From the NCBI GenBank assembly GCA_039819485.1, contig JBCBRY010000028.1:21244-85243 (forward strand): DNA of 64,000 nucleotides, in the 5' to 3' direction. Below, in pieces: positions 6,934 through 16,450 of this stretch. Within the stretch, counting starts at the first letter, position 1; every line of letters begins with the position of its first letter. A program made the translations under genes and the position numbers. The notes below the pieces were generated by a model. It ran no database searches and was not told where the DNA came from. It saw only the letters and a program-made list of their open reading frames with translations. This DNA is from UBA6168 sp039819485. Its GTDB lineage: Bacteria; Bacteroidota; Bacteroidia; Chitinophagales; Saprospiraceae.

Positions 6934-9900
6934 ATGAAACACTGTACTATCTTGAGGGTGGTATGCATGGCCTGGCTGTGCCTGCTCGCCACCTTTGACG
7001 GACATACCCAATGTACCTTAGCCTGTAATGATCAGGTACAAATTTCCCTCGACCAGAACGGAGTGGCAGTGGTCTTGCCAGGGATGATTCTCGATGGAGA
7101 GGAGTCTACTTGTCTGGGTGCGAAAACTGTAGACGTGATGCATCCATCCGGACTCATGATCGGCGATACGGTCCGATGCGAATTTGTCAATGAGATTTTG
7201 AACGTTCAGGTCTTGGATGATACGACCGGTCTTCATTGCTGGGGAACCATTTTGGTAGAAGACAAATTGCCGCCACAGATTATCTGTCAAGATACAATGG
7301 TCAATTGCACTGCCGATATTTCTCCAGACAGCCTGGGCTTTCCCATTATTTCCGACAATTGTTTTCAACCCCTTGATACGTCTTATTTCGATAATGTGGC
7401 CATTTCCCAATGTACCACTGATTACTCAGCCGTGCTGACCCGCACGTGGCATGTGACCGATGCCAGCGAAAATATTTCCTTGCCATGCGTACAGACGATT
7501 TCTGTGGTGCGGCCCTCGCTGGCCGATGTTGAGTTTCCGCTCAATTTCGATAATGTAGAGCAGCCCGTACTGGCCTGCCCGCATAGCGATACTTCCCTGG
7601 CGTTTACAGGTGCGCCGATGATCGATAGTATTCCGGTCAGCAACCTGTGCAAGATCAGCTTTAGTTATGAGGACTTGGTAGTCGGAGCCTGTGGCTTTTC
7701 TTTTTCCGTCTTGCGTCGTTTTACGGTGCTGGACTGTTGTTCCGGTGAAATCATTACACACGACCAGTTAATAAAAGTAGATGACAATCAACCACCCTTG
7801 TTCGATTGTCCGGACACACTGACATTCAATGCCAACGGCCCTGGCTGTGCGGGTACCTTTTTGTTGCCCGCACTGCCCGTGAGCGATGACTGCTCCGGGG
7901 TCGTTACGATTCGCACAATCACTCCCACTGGCACGATCGAAGACAACGGCGGACTCGTCTTCGGTCTGCCTATGGGGCAGCACACCGTCACTTACGAGGC
8001 ACACGATGGTTGTGGAAATGTATCGCATTGCGAAGTGGTCGTGAATGTAGAAGACCAAACAGTCCCGATTGCGATCTGTGATGAAATCACCCAGGTTTCT
8101 CTGACTTCGGGAGGTACGGCGCTAGTTGCAGCGGAGAATTTTGACGATGGAAGTTATGACGAATGCTGCCCGGTCACTTTTCTGGCCCGGCGGATGGACG
8201 AACCCAGTGCCCCGTTTTTGCCGGAAGTTGAATTGAGATGTGAAGACATCGGTGACAGTACAATGATCGTCGTGCAGGTATTGGACTGCTACAGCAATGC
8301 CAACCAGTGCATGGTGAGTGTTTTGACAGATGACAAATTGCCGCCTGACATTATTTGCCCTCCGGATGTGACAGTGTCCTGCACGGAATTGCTGCCTGTT
8401 CCGGTTTCAATTACCGGCGAGCCGGCAGTTCTAGAAAATTGCGAGGTGGCCGATTTGGTTTTTGCTGATTTTGAAAATCTGAATTCCTGCAATACCGGGT
8501 TTATCCTTCGACAATGGACCGTGACCGATTCGGCGGGTTTCAGTGATGATTGCGAACATCGGATCTACCTGGTCGACAATTCGGAATCGACTTTTATTTT
8601 CCCTGCCGATACCTTGGCGGATTGTAGTGTTCCCATTGACAGTATTTCTGCTGGGGAAGCCATGGCTTTGGGTGACTGCGAGGCATGGGCGCTGAATATT
8701 TCAGATGAAATATTTCCGCTTAACTGTGGATTGAAAATATTCCGGACTTATACTTTTTTGGATTGGTGCTCGGGCTTGGACACTTCCCACACCCAGCTCA
8801 TTGAAGTGCGGGATACCAACCCGCCCGTCTGGGACCAGCCAATTGGTTCGAAGGATACGTCCTATGTATGCCCAGGTGATTTGGTGAAACCAGGCCCCCC
8901 AACAGCCACTGATTATTGCTCGCCGATGGGAGCGGTAGAAGTATTTTTGGTAAAAGACACCATAGAGTTTATGGGATGCCCCAATCGCTTTGTACGCACT
9001 TTTACGTACACGGCAATGGACACCTGTGGCAATGTGGCAGAACCATTCCTGACCAGGATATTTGTCAACGACACCATCCCGCCGACGGCTAATGTGCCCG
9101 ACCGATTATTTAGTTGTTTGGATGAAATCCCGTTGTACGACGTGGACTCTGTCGATGCTTTTGACAATTGTCCTTCTCCGGTAACAGTGGAGCTGATTGC
9201 GGCAGATACGATTGACAACGGGTGTACCGGCAGGGTGGTACGAACCTACCGGATTACGGATGTGTGCGGTTTGACCGCAGATATTTCACAAAACTTTATT
9301 TGGGCAGATACGATTCCGCCGACGGCGAATAACATGACACTGGGCCCTTTCCCTTGTCTGGAAAATGTCCCTGGTCCCGACCCAAGCACCTTGATGGCCA
9401 TTGACAATTGCAAGGACACCGTTCTGATCGAGCACCTGATGGACAGCACCAATGTTGAGTTTTGTACCGGCCTGGTCTGGCGCACCTGGCGGCTGGCCGA
9501 TAGGTGTGGAAACGATACAGTGCTTACGCAAATTTTGACCATCCTGGACACCATTCCACCGAGCATGAACTGTCCGTTGGGGGTGAACGTACCCATTACA
9601 ACCGAAAACTGTGAGGTGCAGATTTCAATCACGGTGGATGCGGTTGATAATTGCATGGGCAATCCCGTTGCAATCACCAATGACCACGGAAATGGAGGAG
9701 CGGCCGTAAATGGCATTTTCCCCCTTGGACGGGATACCATCAACTTCCAAGCGGTAGATACCTGCGGCAATTTGGCGAGCTGCGCAGTCCCCATCAATAT
9801 TACGGAACTGGTTCCGCCAACAATTACCTGCGGCGCCATCATTACGCAGTTTGACACTTCGGGACAGGTCATTCTGGATATCGACTCCCTGCGGGCAGAT

Positions 9901-11403
9901 GGTGACATAGATGGAGTGGATCTGTGTACGGACGTCACTTTTGACCTGAGCGTGGACACGTTGGATTGTATGTTGTACGATAGCTTTTTTGTGGATTCTT
10001 TAGGCATTGCGATCATGCCATACAGGCTGATCGTTGCGGATTCATTTAATAATCAGGATTCCTGTTTTAGCTCGATTTTCCTGAGCGATCCGCTGGATAG
10101 TTGCAACATGGACGACCTGCTCGTTGGCGGCATGGTGACGAATGCCCAAAACGAACCACTGCCCAATGTTGAAACCCAGCTGATCGACAACAACGATATG
10201 ATCTATTCCATGACTTCTGAGCATGGATGGTATCACTTTGAAAGTGTGCCGCCCAACGCCAGTTGCATGTTGAAGCCATATAAAAATGATGACCTGCGGA
10301 ACGGCGTAACAACTTATGATCTCATTAAAATTTCCCGGCACATTCTCGGGACCGAACTACTCGATTCTCCCTACAAACTGATTGCAGCCGATGCCAACCA
10401 TTCAGGCGCAGTATCTACTTTCGACGTGGTGCTGATCCGCAAGGTTATCCTTTTTGTCAACCATGAATTTCCAAACAACCATTCCTGGCGGTTCATCAAA
10501 GCCGATTACGAATTCCCCGATCCAGGCAATCCGTTTGCCGAGCCGCTGCCCGGTCATGCATGGATCAACAATATCACCCAGGATGTGTACGACCATCATT
10601 TTATCGGCATCAAGATCGGCGATGTGAACGGCTCGGCCTCGGTCAATTTCTCCGAAACAGCAGCAGAGAGGAGTGTGGAAGGAATTACCTTTTCCACAGG
10701 AGAACAGATTTATCAGAAAGGAGAAACCGTTGAAATCCCGGTCACCGTGGATGACGTCGTTTCGCTCGAAGCGCTCCAGGCCACGCTGGAATACGATGAT
10801 GATAAAATGGCATTTCTCGGCATTTTACCTGCCGGGTTGGATATCAATGATACAGATTACGCCCATCCAAAATCCGGTTCAGTGACCTTGTCATGGATGC
10901 CCCATGAGGACACACCGGACGGGCGTTCTCTTTACCCCGGACAAGTTGTTTTCGTTTTGAAATTTAAACTGTTAGCGAACTTGGATTTGAGCAAGGCCCC
11001 CGATGTAAAATACGGGGCGAGTTTGACCATGAATTCCACGATGACGCAGGCCATTGCGTATGAAAATGGCGGTAATCCCTTGAATGTTAATTGGCGCATC
11101 CACGATTTCCCACACACTATGGAAGTGGATGCAGCCAACTTTTTCCAACTGCCGCAGAACCGCCCCAACCCATTTGCCAATGAAACGAAAGTGCTGTTTT
11201 ATGTTAAAGAAAAAATGCCCGTTCGGCTGGAAGTAGTGGATCTGGCCGGCCGGAAAATAACACTAAAAGATCAGGAAATGGGTGCCGGGTGGCATGAAGT
11301 GGCCATCGGCCGGGAACAGCTCGGCGGCAGCGGCATTTATTTCTGCCAGCTTATTACCCCCCACGGATCGGCACAACGGAAAATGGTGGTGAGCGACCCG
11401 TGA
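6934..11403 (+). CDS. large secreted HYR-repeat protein with T9SS type A sorting domain
   Basis: 1489 residues from the ATG at 6934, which gives a proper signal peptide (MKHCTILRVVCMAWLCLLATFDGHTQ); the longer frame from 6883 would bury it. The body is about ten Cys-containing HYR-type beta-sandwich units of 90-110 residues, recognisable by repeats such as DNCP, DTIPPTANV and RTYRITDVCG. Next come a carboxypeptidase-regulatory-like unit (GGMVTNAQNEPLPNVETQL), a dockerin-like stretch (TTYDLIKISRHILG, then DANHSGAVSTFDVVLIRK) and a cohesin-like module (GEQIYQKGETVEIPVTVDD). It ends in a type A sorting domain (LPQNRPNPFANETKVLFYV, GIYFCQLITPHG). The type 9 system should export it and anchor it on the surface or release it. 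Role probably adhesive; ligand unknown. Confidence 0.9.
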   Translation: MKHCTILRVVCMAWLCLLATFDGHTQCTLACNDQVQISLDQNGVAVVLPGMILDGEESTCLGAKTVDVMHPSGLMIGDTVRCEFVNEILNVQVLDDTTGLHCWGTILVEDKLPPQIICQDTMVNCTADISPDSLGFPIISDNCFQPLDTSYFDNVAISQCTTDYSAVLTRTWHVTDASENISLPCVQTISVVRPSLADVEFPLNFDNVEQPVLACPHSDTSLAFTGAPMIDSIPVSNLCKISFSYEDLVVGACGFSFSVLRRFTVLDCCSGEIITHDQLIKVDDNQPPLFDCPDTLTFNANGPGCAGTFLLPALPVSDDCSGVVTIRTITPTGTIEDNGGLVFGLPMGQHTVTYEAHDGCGNVSHCEVVVNVEDQTVPIAICDEITQVSLTSGGTALVAAENFDDGSYDECCPVTFLARRMDEPSAPFLPEVELRCEDIGDSTMIVVQVLDCYSNANQCMVSVLTDDKLPPDIICPPDVTVSCTELLPVPVSITGEPAVLENCEVADLVFADFENLNSCNTGFILRQWTVTDSAGFSDDCEHRIYLVDNSESTFIFPADTLADCSVPIDSISAGEAMALGDCEAWALNISDEIFPLNCGLKIFRTYTFLDWCSGLDTSHTQLIEVRDTNPPVWDQPIGSKDTSYVCPGDLVKPGPPTATDYCSPMGAVEVFLVKDTIEFMGCPNRFVRTFTYTAMDTCGNVAEPFLTRIFVNDTIPPTANVPDRLFSCLDEIPLYDVDSVDAFDNCPSPVTVELIAADTIDNGCTGRVVRTYRITDVCGLTADISQNFIWADTIPPTANNMTLGPFPCLENVPGPDPSTLMAIDNCKDTVLIEHLMDSTNVEFCTGLVWRTWRLADRCGNDTVLTQILTILDTIPPSMNCPLGVNVPITTENCEVQISITVDAVDNCMGNPVAITNDHGNGGAAVNGIFPLGRDTINFQAVDTCGNLASCAVPINITELVPPTITCGAIITQFDTSGQVILDIDSLRADGDIDGVDLCTDVTFDLSVDTLDCMLYDSFFVDSLGIAIMPYRLIVADSFNNQDSCFSSIFLSDPLDSCNMDDLLVGGMVTNAQNEPLPNVETQLIDNNDMIYSMTSEHGWYHFESVPPNASCMLKPYKNDDLRNGVTTYDLIKISRHILGTELLDSPYKLIAADANHSGAVSTFDVVLIRKVILFVNHEFPNNHSWRFIKADYEFPDPGNPFAEPLPGHAWINNITQDVYDHHFIGIKIGDVNGSASVNFSETAAERSVEGITFSTGEQIYQKGETVEIPVTVDDVVSLEALQATLEYDDDKMAFLGILPAGLDINDTDYAHPKSGSVTLSWMPHEDTPDGRSLYPGQVVFVLKFKLLANLDLSKAPDVKYGASLTMNSTMTQAIAYENGGNPLNVNWRIHDFPHTMEVDAANFFQLPQNRPNPFANETKVLFYVKEKMPVRLEVVDLAGRKITLKDQEMGAGWHEVAIGREQLGGSGIYFCQLITPHGSAQRKMVVSDP

Positions 11404-11459
11404 CCCCAAACGTAATTCATGAGAGTATTTGTTACATAATTTTTAGACAGAACAGAGCT

Positions 11460-11499
11460 GTCCCGAATAGTGGAAACGTCCATTGTTCGGGACTTTTTT
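11460..11499 (+). terminator. intrinsic terminator of the large secreted protein gene
   Basis: GTCCCGAA (11460-11467) pairs with TTCGGGAC (11486-11493), with an inner TGGA-AACG-TCCA extension, and a run of six T follows. It lies 57 bp after the stop codon. Confidence 0.85.
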
Positions 11500-11557
11500 C
11501 AAATTGGGTCAAAGTAGAAATTGGTGTATCTTAATCTAATCTATGATATTGTAAAAA

Positions 11558-11589
11558 GGTATCCCAACATAAATTCTTGTTGGAATACC
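11558..11589 (-). terminator. terminator of the leftward short-peptide operon
   Basis: GGTATCCCAACA (11558-11569) pairs with TGTTGGAATACC (11578-11589) with one mismatch. On the minus strand it is followed by CTTTTTAC. It lies just after the stop of the 39-residue peptide gene and closes that transcription unit. Confidence 0.65.
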
Positions 11590-11610
11590 TCTGGGAGATG
11601 GGTATCTTAA

Positions 11611-11730
11611 TTACCCAAGATCATCCGTTATGATGATGTTACTGTTGCCGCCTTTGAGGGCTTTCTGTTTTTCCTCCTCCAATAAAGTTTTAGCTTTTAT
11701 GAAGATGAAGGAAGTGGTTTCCTTTTTCAT
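11611..11730 (-). CDS. 39-residue peptide with double-glycine (KGGN) motif
   Basis: ATG at 11730, TAA at 11611-11613. The product starts MKKETTSFIFIKAKTLLEEE, continues with KQKALKGG and ends NSNIIITDDLG. The charged, helix-prone N-terminus ending in ALKGG is the pattern of Bacteroidota leader peptides that are cut after a double glycine by peptidase-containing exporters; the 11-residue tail would be the released part. There is no Cys, so it is not an obvious lanthipeptide core. It lies downstream of a small secreted protein and a LytTR system on the same strand, and a second peptide of the same design lies at 12332-12456. The similarity of the two (MKK start, KGGN, acidic tail) is the main reason to believe both are real. 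No exporter or modifying enzyme is visible nearby. Confidence 0.6.
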   Translation of the reverse strand: MKKETTSFIFIKAKTLLEEEKQKALKGGNSNIIITDDLG

Positions 11731-11835
11731 GTTGAATATTTTTAAGATGATAATTTATGTTGCCATATATTCTACTTCCATTCCTGCTGATAGTAGTATC
11801 AAGATAATTGATACAAACTTAGCAACCGGAACTGT

Positions 11836-12234
11836 CTATAGTTCGATATAGATGGGAAAATTCTGACTCGTACCGATACTACCACAGCCGGACCAACTTA
11901 CCGTAGGAGTACTACAGATGAAATTTGGAGGAAGTGGGGTGTCCGGGTAACTTGAATTGATAATAATGTAGTCTGACAATTCATTGACCTCGATGGTATT
12001 GATTCCTATCTGTAACTCCACGGGTCTTCCAATTTCTGGTTCAAAAGTGAATGTGACTTGAGGTAACGAGGGGAAACAAGTCAAGTCAACGTCAACTGTC
12101 ATTGTACAGGATGATTCCGTGGTAACTGTTTCTTCGCAATTGTCTGTCCCTGACTCCAGCATATTCTCGTTTACGTTTTCAAATGACAAAAAGAAAATAG
12201 GCAAAAGGAAAAGACTGAGTTTTAAGATTTTCAT
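11836..12234 (-). CDS. small secreted protein, unknown family
   Basis: 132 residues with a signal peptide (MKILKLSLFLLPIFFLSFENV). The mature part contains six Cys (DNCEETVTTESSCTMTVDV, DLTCFPS, ICSTPTVSWSGCG) and an Ile/Val-rich beta-type pattern. No named domain is recognised. It sits between the two KGGN peptide genes and downstream of a LytS/LytTR pair, all on the minus strand, so co-expression is likely. It could be a receptor-side or immunity-type partner of the peptides, but that is only inference from position. Confidence 0.72.
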   Translation of the reverse strand: MKILKLSLFLLPIFFLSFENVNENMLESGTDNCEETVTTESSCTMTVDVDLTCFPSLPQVTFTFEPEIGRPVELQIGINTIEVNELSDYIIINSSYPDTPLPPNFICSTPTVSWSGCGSIGTSQNFPIYIEL

Positions 12235-12331
12235 AGTTAATTTTTTTAGTTAAAGGTTTGAGATAAAAATTTTTACAAACAAGCTTATTTTATGTCACTG
12301 GACATACCGATATTGGAAAAGCTTCTGACGA

Positions 12332-12456
12332 TTAGTCGGTATCCATATTCTCGATACCTATAAAATCATTTCCACCTTTGATTTCAGCTTGATCTGTTTT
12401 AGAGAGGATGACAGTTTTTTTTCGAAGCTGCCATTGCTCTTTTCTTGTTTTTTCAT
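12332..12456 (-). pseudogene. second KGGN short-peptide gene, interrupted at an A8 tract
   Basis: The ATG at 12456 reads MKKQEKSNGSFEKK and then enters a frame that stops at 12358 (32 residues). One base back at the run of eight A (sequence complement around 12413-12420) the frame becomes TVILSKTDQAEIKGG followed by NDFIGIENMDTD and a stop at 12332, giving a 41-residue peptide very like the one at 11611-11730. A -1 ribosomal slip on A_AAA_AAA, transcriptional slippage, a natural mutation or a homopolymer sequencing error would all explain this. The downstream frame has no ATG of its own in range. The composite product fits the Bacteroidota double-glycine leader pattern better than either frame alone. 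Confidence 0.5.
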
Positions 12457-12734
12457 GATTAAAAAGTTTGTAAGGCAAGCCGTTTTCTGTATGTAAAAGG
12501 GTCTGCCTTGGTTGAATAATATTTTATATCGTGGGGGCCCTTGTTCCGAAAGGGGCAGTATCCTGAGTTGAGTTCATTTTAATTTCCTGAGGAATTGTAA
12601 CGATTGAACCCTGATCGTGGCATAAAGAAAAAGAGGGACAGGGGATGGATGGGAGCATGAGGTCAGGTATGCAGGTGAACGTGCGGGAATTTCCCGCGGA
12701 CGTGTAAGGTATCGCTGACTTAAGGGCAGGAAGG

Positions 12735-13511
12735 CTACTTTGAACGCCTTTGTTTCAATGCGGAAAGGAAGCTTTTTTTACGTCGAGCGGCAATTTCTAA
12801 ACTATGACCATTGGAAAGGTGTGCAAGGCCAACTCGTCCTGCATCAAAGCGTACTACCTTGGCAAGGTGTACAATATGAGACCGGTGTATACGGAAGAAA
12901 GAATGTTCTGGAAGTATTGATTCATAATAAGACAAGGGGTATGATGTGAGGCAGGATAGACCATCGTCGAGCCGGAACCTGGAACCGTCGGCTTCTGCCG
13001 AAACCGAAACGATATCGTCAAGACTGACTACCCGGTGGCTTTTTATCCCCGGCAGTACCAGACGGTCAAGCAGTTCGTGCTGCTTGCCATGAGTATTCCG
13101 GAAAAACCGGACGCTTTGAGCACTGCTTGCACTGGCACCGGTCGCCACAATTTTTTTCACGGCTTCTCTAAGCTCGGCCAAATCTATGGGTTTCAAGAGG
13201 TAGTCCAAGGCTGAATACTTGATGGCTTTGATGGCGTACATGTCATATCCTGTCACGAAGACTACACGGAAAGGGCAGGCGGGAAATGCATCAATCAGGT
13301 CGAAGCCATTACCGTCCTCCAATTCAATATCAAGAAATAGGACGTCAGGCAATATCTCTTTAATCATATCGATTCCCGATGCCACACCATCTGCGACACC
13401 TGCCAGCTCAATGCCTTCGCAATGGTTGGCCAGGAGCTCAATCAGGAGTTCACGATTGTTTGGTTCGTCTTCAATTATAGCCGCTCTGATAAGAGTTTTA
13501 TTTGAGTTCAT
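12735..13511 (-). CDS. LytTR-family response regulator
   Basis: 258 residues. A receiver domain (about 9-125) has the acidic pocket IIEDEP and the phospho-acceptor D61 in LFLDIELEDG, with the switch Lys in LKPIDL. A LytTR DNA-binding domain follows (about 155-255: RLVLPGIKSHRVVSLDDIVS, FFRIHRSHIVHLAKV). Its ATG at 13511 overlaps the stop of the kinase gene by four bases, so the two are translationally coupled and function as a pair. Genes downstream on the same strand (two KGGN peptides and a secreted protein) are plausible targets. LytTR proteins usually bind paired direct repeats in promoters; I could not identify such sites here. Confidence 0.95.
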   Translation of the reverse strand: MNSNKTLIRAAIIEDEPNNRELLIELLANHCEGIELAGVADGVASGIDMIKEILPDVLFLDIELEDGNGFDLIDAFPACPFRVVFVTGYDMYAIKAIKYSALDYLLKPIDLAELREAVKKIVATGASASSAQSVRFFRNTHGKQHELLDRLVLPGIKSHRVVSLDDIVSVSAEADGSRFRLDDGLSCLTSYPLSYYESILPEHSFFRIHRSHIVHLAKVVRFDAGRVGLAHLSNGHSLEIAARRKKSFLSALKQRRSK

Positions 13512-16450
13512 GTTTTGCCTAACAGTACAGGGATGACTAGTCTAACCGTAAATCCTTTTCCATCTTTGTTTTCCTCTAGTAAAATAGAAGCCTTTCCGTT
13601 CTCGGATTTTTCATTGAACAAACGGATGCGTTCCGATACAATGTCTAGTCCAAAGGACATTTTTTTGTCGCCTTTCTGCAATTCTTTTTTACTTGTTCCG
13701 GACAGGCCCTTGCCATTGTCCTGAACCATGATTTCGAGGGTATTGTCTTTTGCTAGAGGAGAGAACAAAATATTCAAGTTTCCCTTGCGGCCAATACCTT
13801 TGAATCCATGGTTGATGCTGTTCTCTATGAGGGGTTGGATAAGGAACGGGGGAACCATAAGGCACTCCGTATCCAGGCCACTTGGAACCTCGATGTTGTA
13901 GATGAATCTGTCTGGGAAACGCATGTTCTCCAGTTCGAGGTACGCCCGTACAAATCCTATTTCTTTATCGAGCCTTACAACCTCCATCCTGGAATGGGCA
14001 AGTCCTTGTCTTATCAGCGCTGAAAACCTTGAGAGGAAATGGTTTGCCTTTTCTTTGTCGTTCTTGAAGATGAAATTCTGCACTGCATTGAGTGCATTGA
14101 AAACGAAATGTGGATTCATCTGACTGCGTAAGGCTGAAAGCTCAGCCAATTTAGCCCTTAGTAGATTCTCCTGAACGGCCCTTCTCTGTCGCTCCTTGTT
14201 TCTCTGGTTTTGAGAATGTACAGTTGCTAAGGAAATGACCACCAAAATGGAAAAAGCGATTGTTCCGATCCTGAACAGGCCCGTTTGAGTAAACAAAGGA
14301 AGCACCTCAAAATGGTATTCGGCTGGTTCGCCCCAATTTCCTTCTCTGTTCTTGGCCCTGACCTGGAAGGAATACTTTCCGGGCGGTATGTCGGTAAAGT
14401 TGACATTTCGCTCTGTAGATTCTATCCAGGTGTCAGCAATCGCGCCATCCTTCTGCAACTGGTAGCTATAAAAAGGAGAATTTAGCTGTTTGCTGTGTGA
14501 GATTCCGGTAAAGCCGAATACAAAGTCGTTATTTAGAGGAGGAAATTTGTATTCAACACTATCTCTATAGTTCCCCCCTTTGGATGTCACATGATCAAGC
14601 ACCGTTACCGGGAAAGGTTGTGGTCTATCGAGGGCCGATCTGTGAAAGTAGGCAACCCCCTTATCGGTGGCAACCCACAGATGTCCATTCCAATCAGTTA
14701 CATCGTAGATGTAATTGGAAGGAAGGCCGTCTTTTGTAGAATAGCTCTTGACGTTGTTGACTGTTGGAAACCCTCCGGCTTCCAGGTCTATATAGGACAG
14801 GCCATTATTCGTGGCAACCCACAAAGCCGTATCTGCTACCATATGGATTCGGTTGATGATGTTACTGGCGAGACCTTCTTTTGTTGATATGTTCGTGATG
14901 CTGTCTCCATCAACGTTTAAAATGCCATTCCCAGCAGTGCCGACCCAAATGTTACCGGCAGATCGAGCCTTCAGGTCAGTGATTCTGGCGTCAGAGCAGA
15001 AATGGTCGTCAAGTGTTTTGCTCAAAACCCTGTCTGTCTGCCATGAAAATTGATAAAGGCCCTTAATCGTACCTATCCATACAATGCCCTGGCTGTCTTC
15101 CTCAAGACAAGTCGATTTACCATAAGGCAGGGCTCCTTTATAAAAAATGCTATCGCCTTTATGATTCTTTATGCTGAACCCTTTTGGCGACCCACAAAAG
15201 AGGCTCCCATCACTCAGTTCATGGAACAGGTTCAGGTCTGTCCATATGTTGAGGTTGATGCTGTCAGATTTCACCGCCAAAGGACCGTTGCCATTATCTG
15301 TTATGTATTTTTTCCATAACCTGCCCGAGCCATCTGAACTGACAGGGATAGCCTTAACCTGATGGCCGTTATTCGCTAAAAGGACTGGTGAAACAAGTAG
15401 ATTGCTGTCAACTGAATACACATTTCCGTTTGACGTACCGAACACCAAGAACCTGCCAACAGTCGCAAAACACATAACCTTTTCCTTATAAACAGGGTGG
15501 TTTTCCTCCAACAACCTTTTGACATCAAAAGATGGAATTTGCAGCACACCTTTTTCCAAAGTACTGACCCAATGGTTGCCTTCTGTATCCAATGATATCC
15601 CGGTGGGTGTCACCCCTTTAAAATAAATTTCTTCCGGCCCCTTATCAAGCCCGGATCTGAAGCGGTAAAGGCCATCGCCGGTACATGCCCAAATAGTTCC
15701 TTCAGGGTCGGCTGTGAAATTGTTTACTATCGTTTCAAAGGTGTACTCTTCCAGCTTTCCGGTGCCAGGCTTCAGGCTGAATATTGTATTGCCAGATGAG
15801 CAGACCAACGTACCGTCGAATCCTTCTTTGGCGGGTGCTGTACGTTCACCATCAATCGAGAGAAAATATCCATTGCCTACTTTGAATAATTCGCAAGAAT
15901 CCCTTTTTCGGCCAGTACAATCAGACACTTTAATTGCTTCCAATTGGCTGAGCTCGCCCGTAGTCGTGTCCATTGAATAGAAAGAGCTTGCAATGTGCGA
16001 GAGAAAGTAGGGATAACAACCGAAAAATATGTTTTGCCCATCAAAGGAGATATGCTCTAACCATGAGTGCGGGTTTAACTCAAATAATTTGTGATTGAAT
16101 TTGAAAGGACGAAAGGCCCTTCCTTTAAACACCGTGAGCGAGCCATCGAAGCCTGTGAACCAAAGCCCCCCTTGCTTATCCTCGTGGATTTCGAAATTTG
16201 TGTTGAAAGCAATCCCGTTCGCTGTGGTATAGGTTTGGAATTCATGACCGTTATAGGTGCAAATGCCCCTGTCAGTCAAAATCCAAATACGGTTGTTCTT
16301 GTCGGTATGAACATCATACGTTTCAGGACTTGGGAGGCCATGTGCTGTGTCATAAGTCAGATAGTATGGATTCTGCTGGGCAATGGAAAATGAGTAATAT
16401 AAAATGCCCATCAACAAAAAGGCAAGAGAGCGAGTGTTAGACCTATACAT
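13508..16450 (-). CDS. LytS-type hybrid-sensor kinase with periplasmic beta-propeller (Reg_prop / Y_Y_Y)
   Basis: 980 residues. After a signal-like N-terminus (LAFLLMGILYYSFSIAQQ), about 650 residues form two-component-regulator propeller repeats (GLPSPETYDVHTDKNNRIWI, EDSQGIVWIGTIKGLYQFSW, SAGNIWVGTAGNGILNVDGD). A Y_Y_Y domain follows (about 640-725), then one membrane span (about 733-752), and the His_kinase/HATPase part with H781 in QMNPHFVFN and N-box PLIENSINHG. This layout resembles hybrid sensors for glycans in Bacteroidetes, but with a LytS kinase and a separate LytTR partner. The signal is sensed outside the inner membrane; its identity is unknown. It shares a four-base overlap with the regulator gene. 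Confidence 0.95.
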   Translation of the reverse strand: MYRSNTRSLAFLLMGILYYSFSIAQQNPYYLTYDTAHGLPSPETYDVHTDKNNRIWILTDRGICTYNGHEFQTYTTANGIAFNTNFEIHEDKQGGLWFTGFDGSLTVFKGRAFRPFKFNHKLFELNPHSWLEHISFDGQNIFFGCYPYFLSHIASSFYSMDTTTGELSQLEAIKVSDCTGRKRDSCELFKVGNGYFLSIDGERTAPAKEGFDGTLVCSSGNTIFSLKPGTGKLEEYTFETIVNNFTADPEGTIWACTGDGLYRFRSGLDKGPEEIYFKGVTPTGISLDTEGNHWVSTLEKGVLQIPSFDVKRLLEENHPVYKEKVMCFATVGRFLVFGTSNGNVYSVDSNLLVSPVLLANNGHQVKAIPVSSDGSGRLWKKYITDNGNGPLAVKSDSINLNIWTDLNLFHELSDGSLFCGSPKGFSIKNHKGDSIFYKGALPYGKSTCLEEDSQGIVWIGTIKGLYQFSWQTDRVLSKTLDDHFCSDARITDLKARSAGNIWVGTAGNGILNVDGDSITNISTKEGLASNIINRIHMVADTALWVATNNGLSYIDLEAGGFPTVNNVKSYSTKDGLPSNYIYDVTDWNGHLWVATDKGVAYFHRSALDRPQPFPVTVLDHVTSKGGNYRDSVEYKFPPLNNDFVFGFTGISHSKQLNSPFYSYQLQKDGAIADTWIESTERNVNFTDIPPGKYSFQVRAKNREGNWGEPAEYHFEVLPLFTQTGLFRIGTIAFSILVVISLATVHSQNQRNKERQRRAVQENLLRAKLAELSALRSQMNPHFVFNALNAVQNFIFKNDKEKANHFLSRFSALIRQGLAHSRMEVVRLDKEIGFVRAYLELENMRFPDRFIYNIEVPSGLDTECLMVPPFLIQPLIENSINHGFKGIGRKGNLNILFSPLAKDNTLEIMVQDNGKGLSGTSKKELQKGDKKMSFGLDIVSERIRLFNEKSENGKASILLEENKDGKGFTVRLVIPVLLGKT

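Noticed and set aside
9246..10016. 256-residue antisense open frame within the large secreted protein gene
   Set aside because: Low-complexity Ser/Val/Thr translation opposite Cys-rich repeats; the sense frame has clear domains.
12540..12734. 17-residue frame (MNSTQDTAPF) between the LytTR gene and the interrupted peptide gene
   Set aside because: Too short, no double-glycine motif and no resemblance to the two KGGN peptides.
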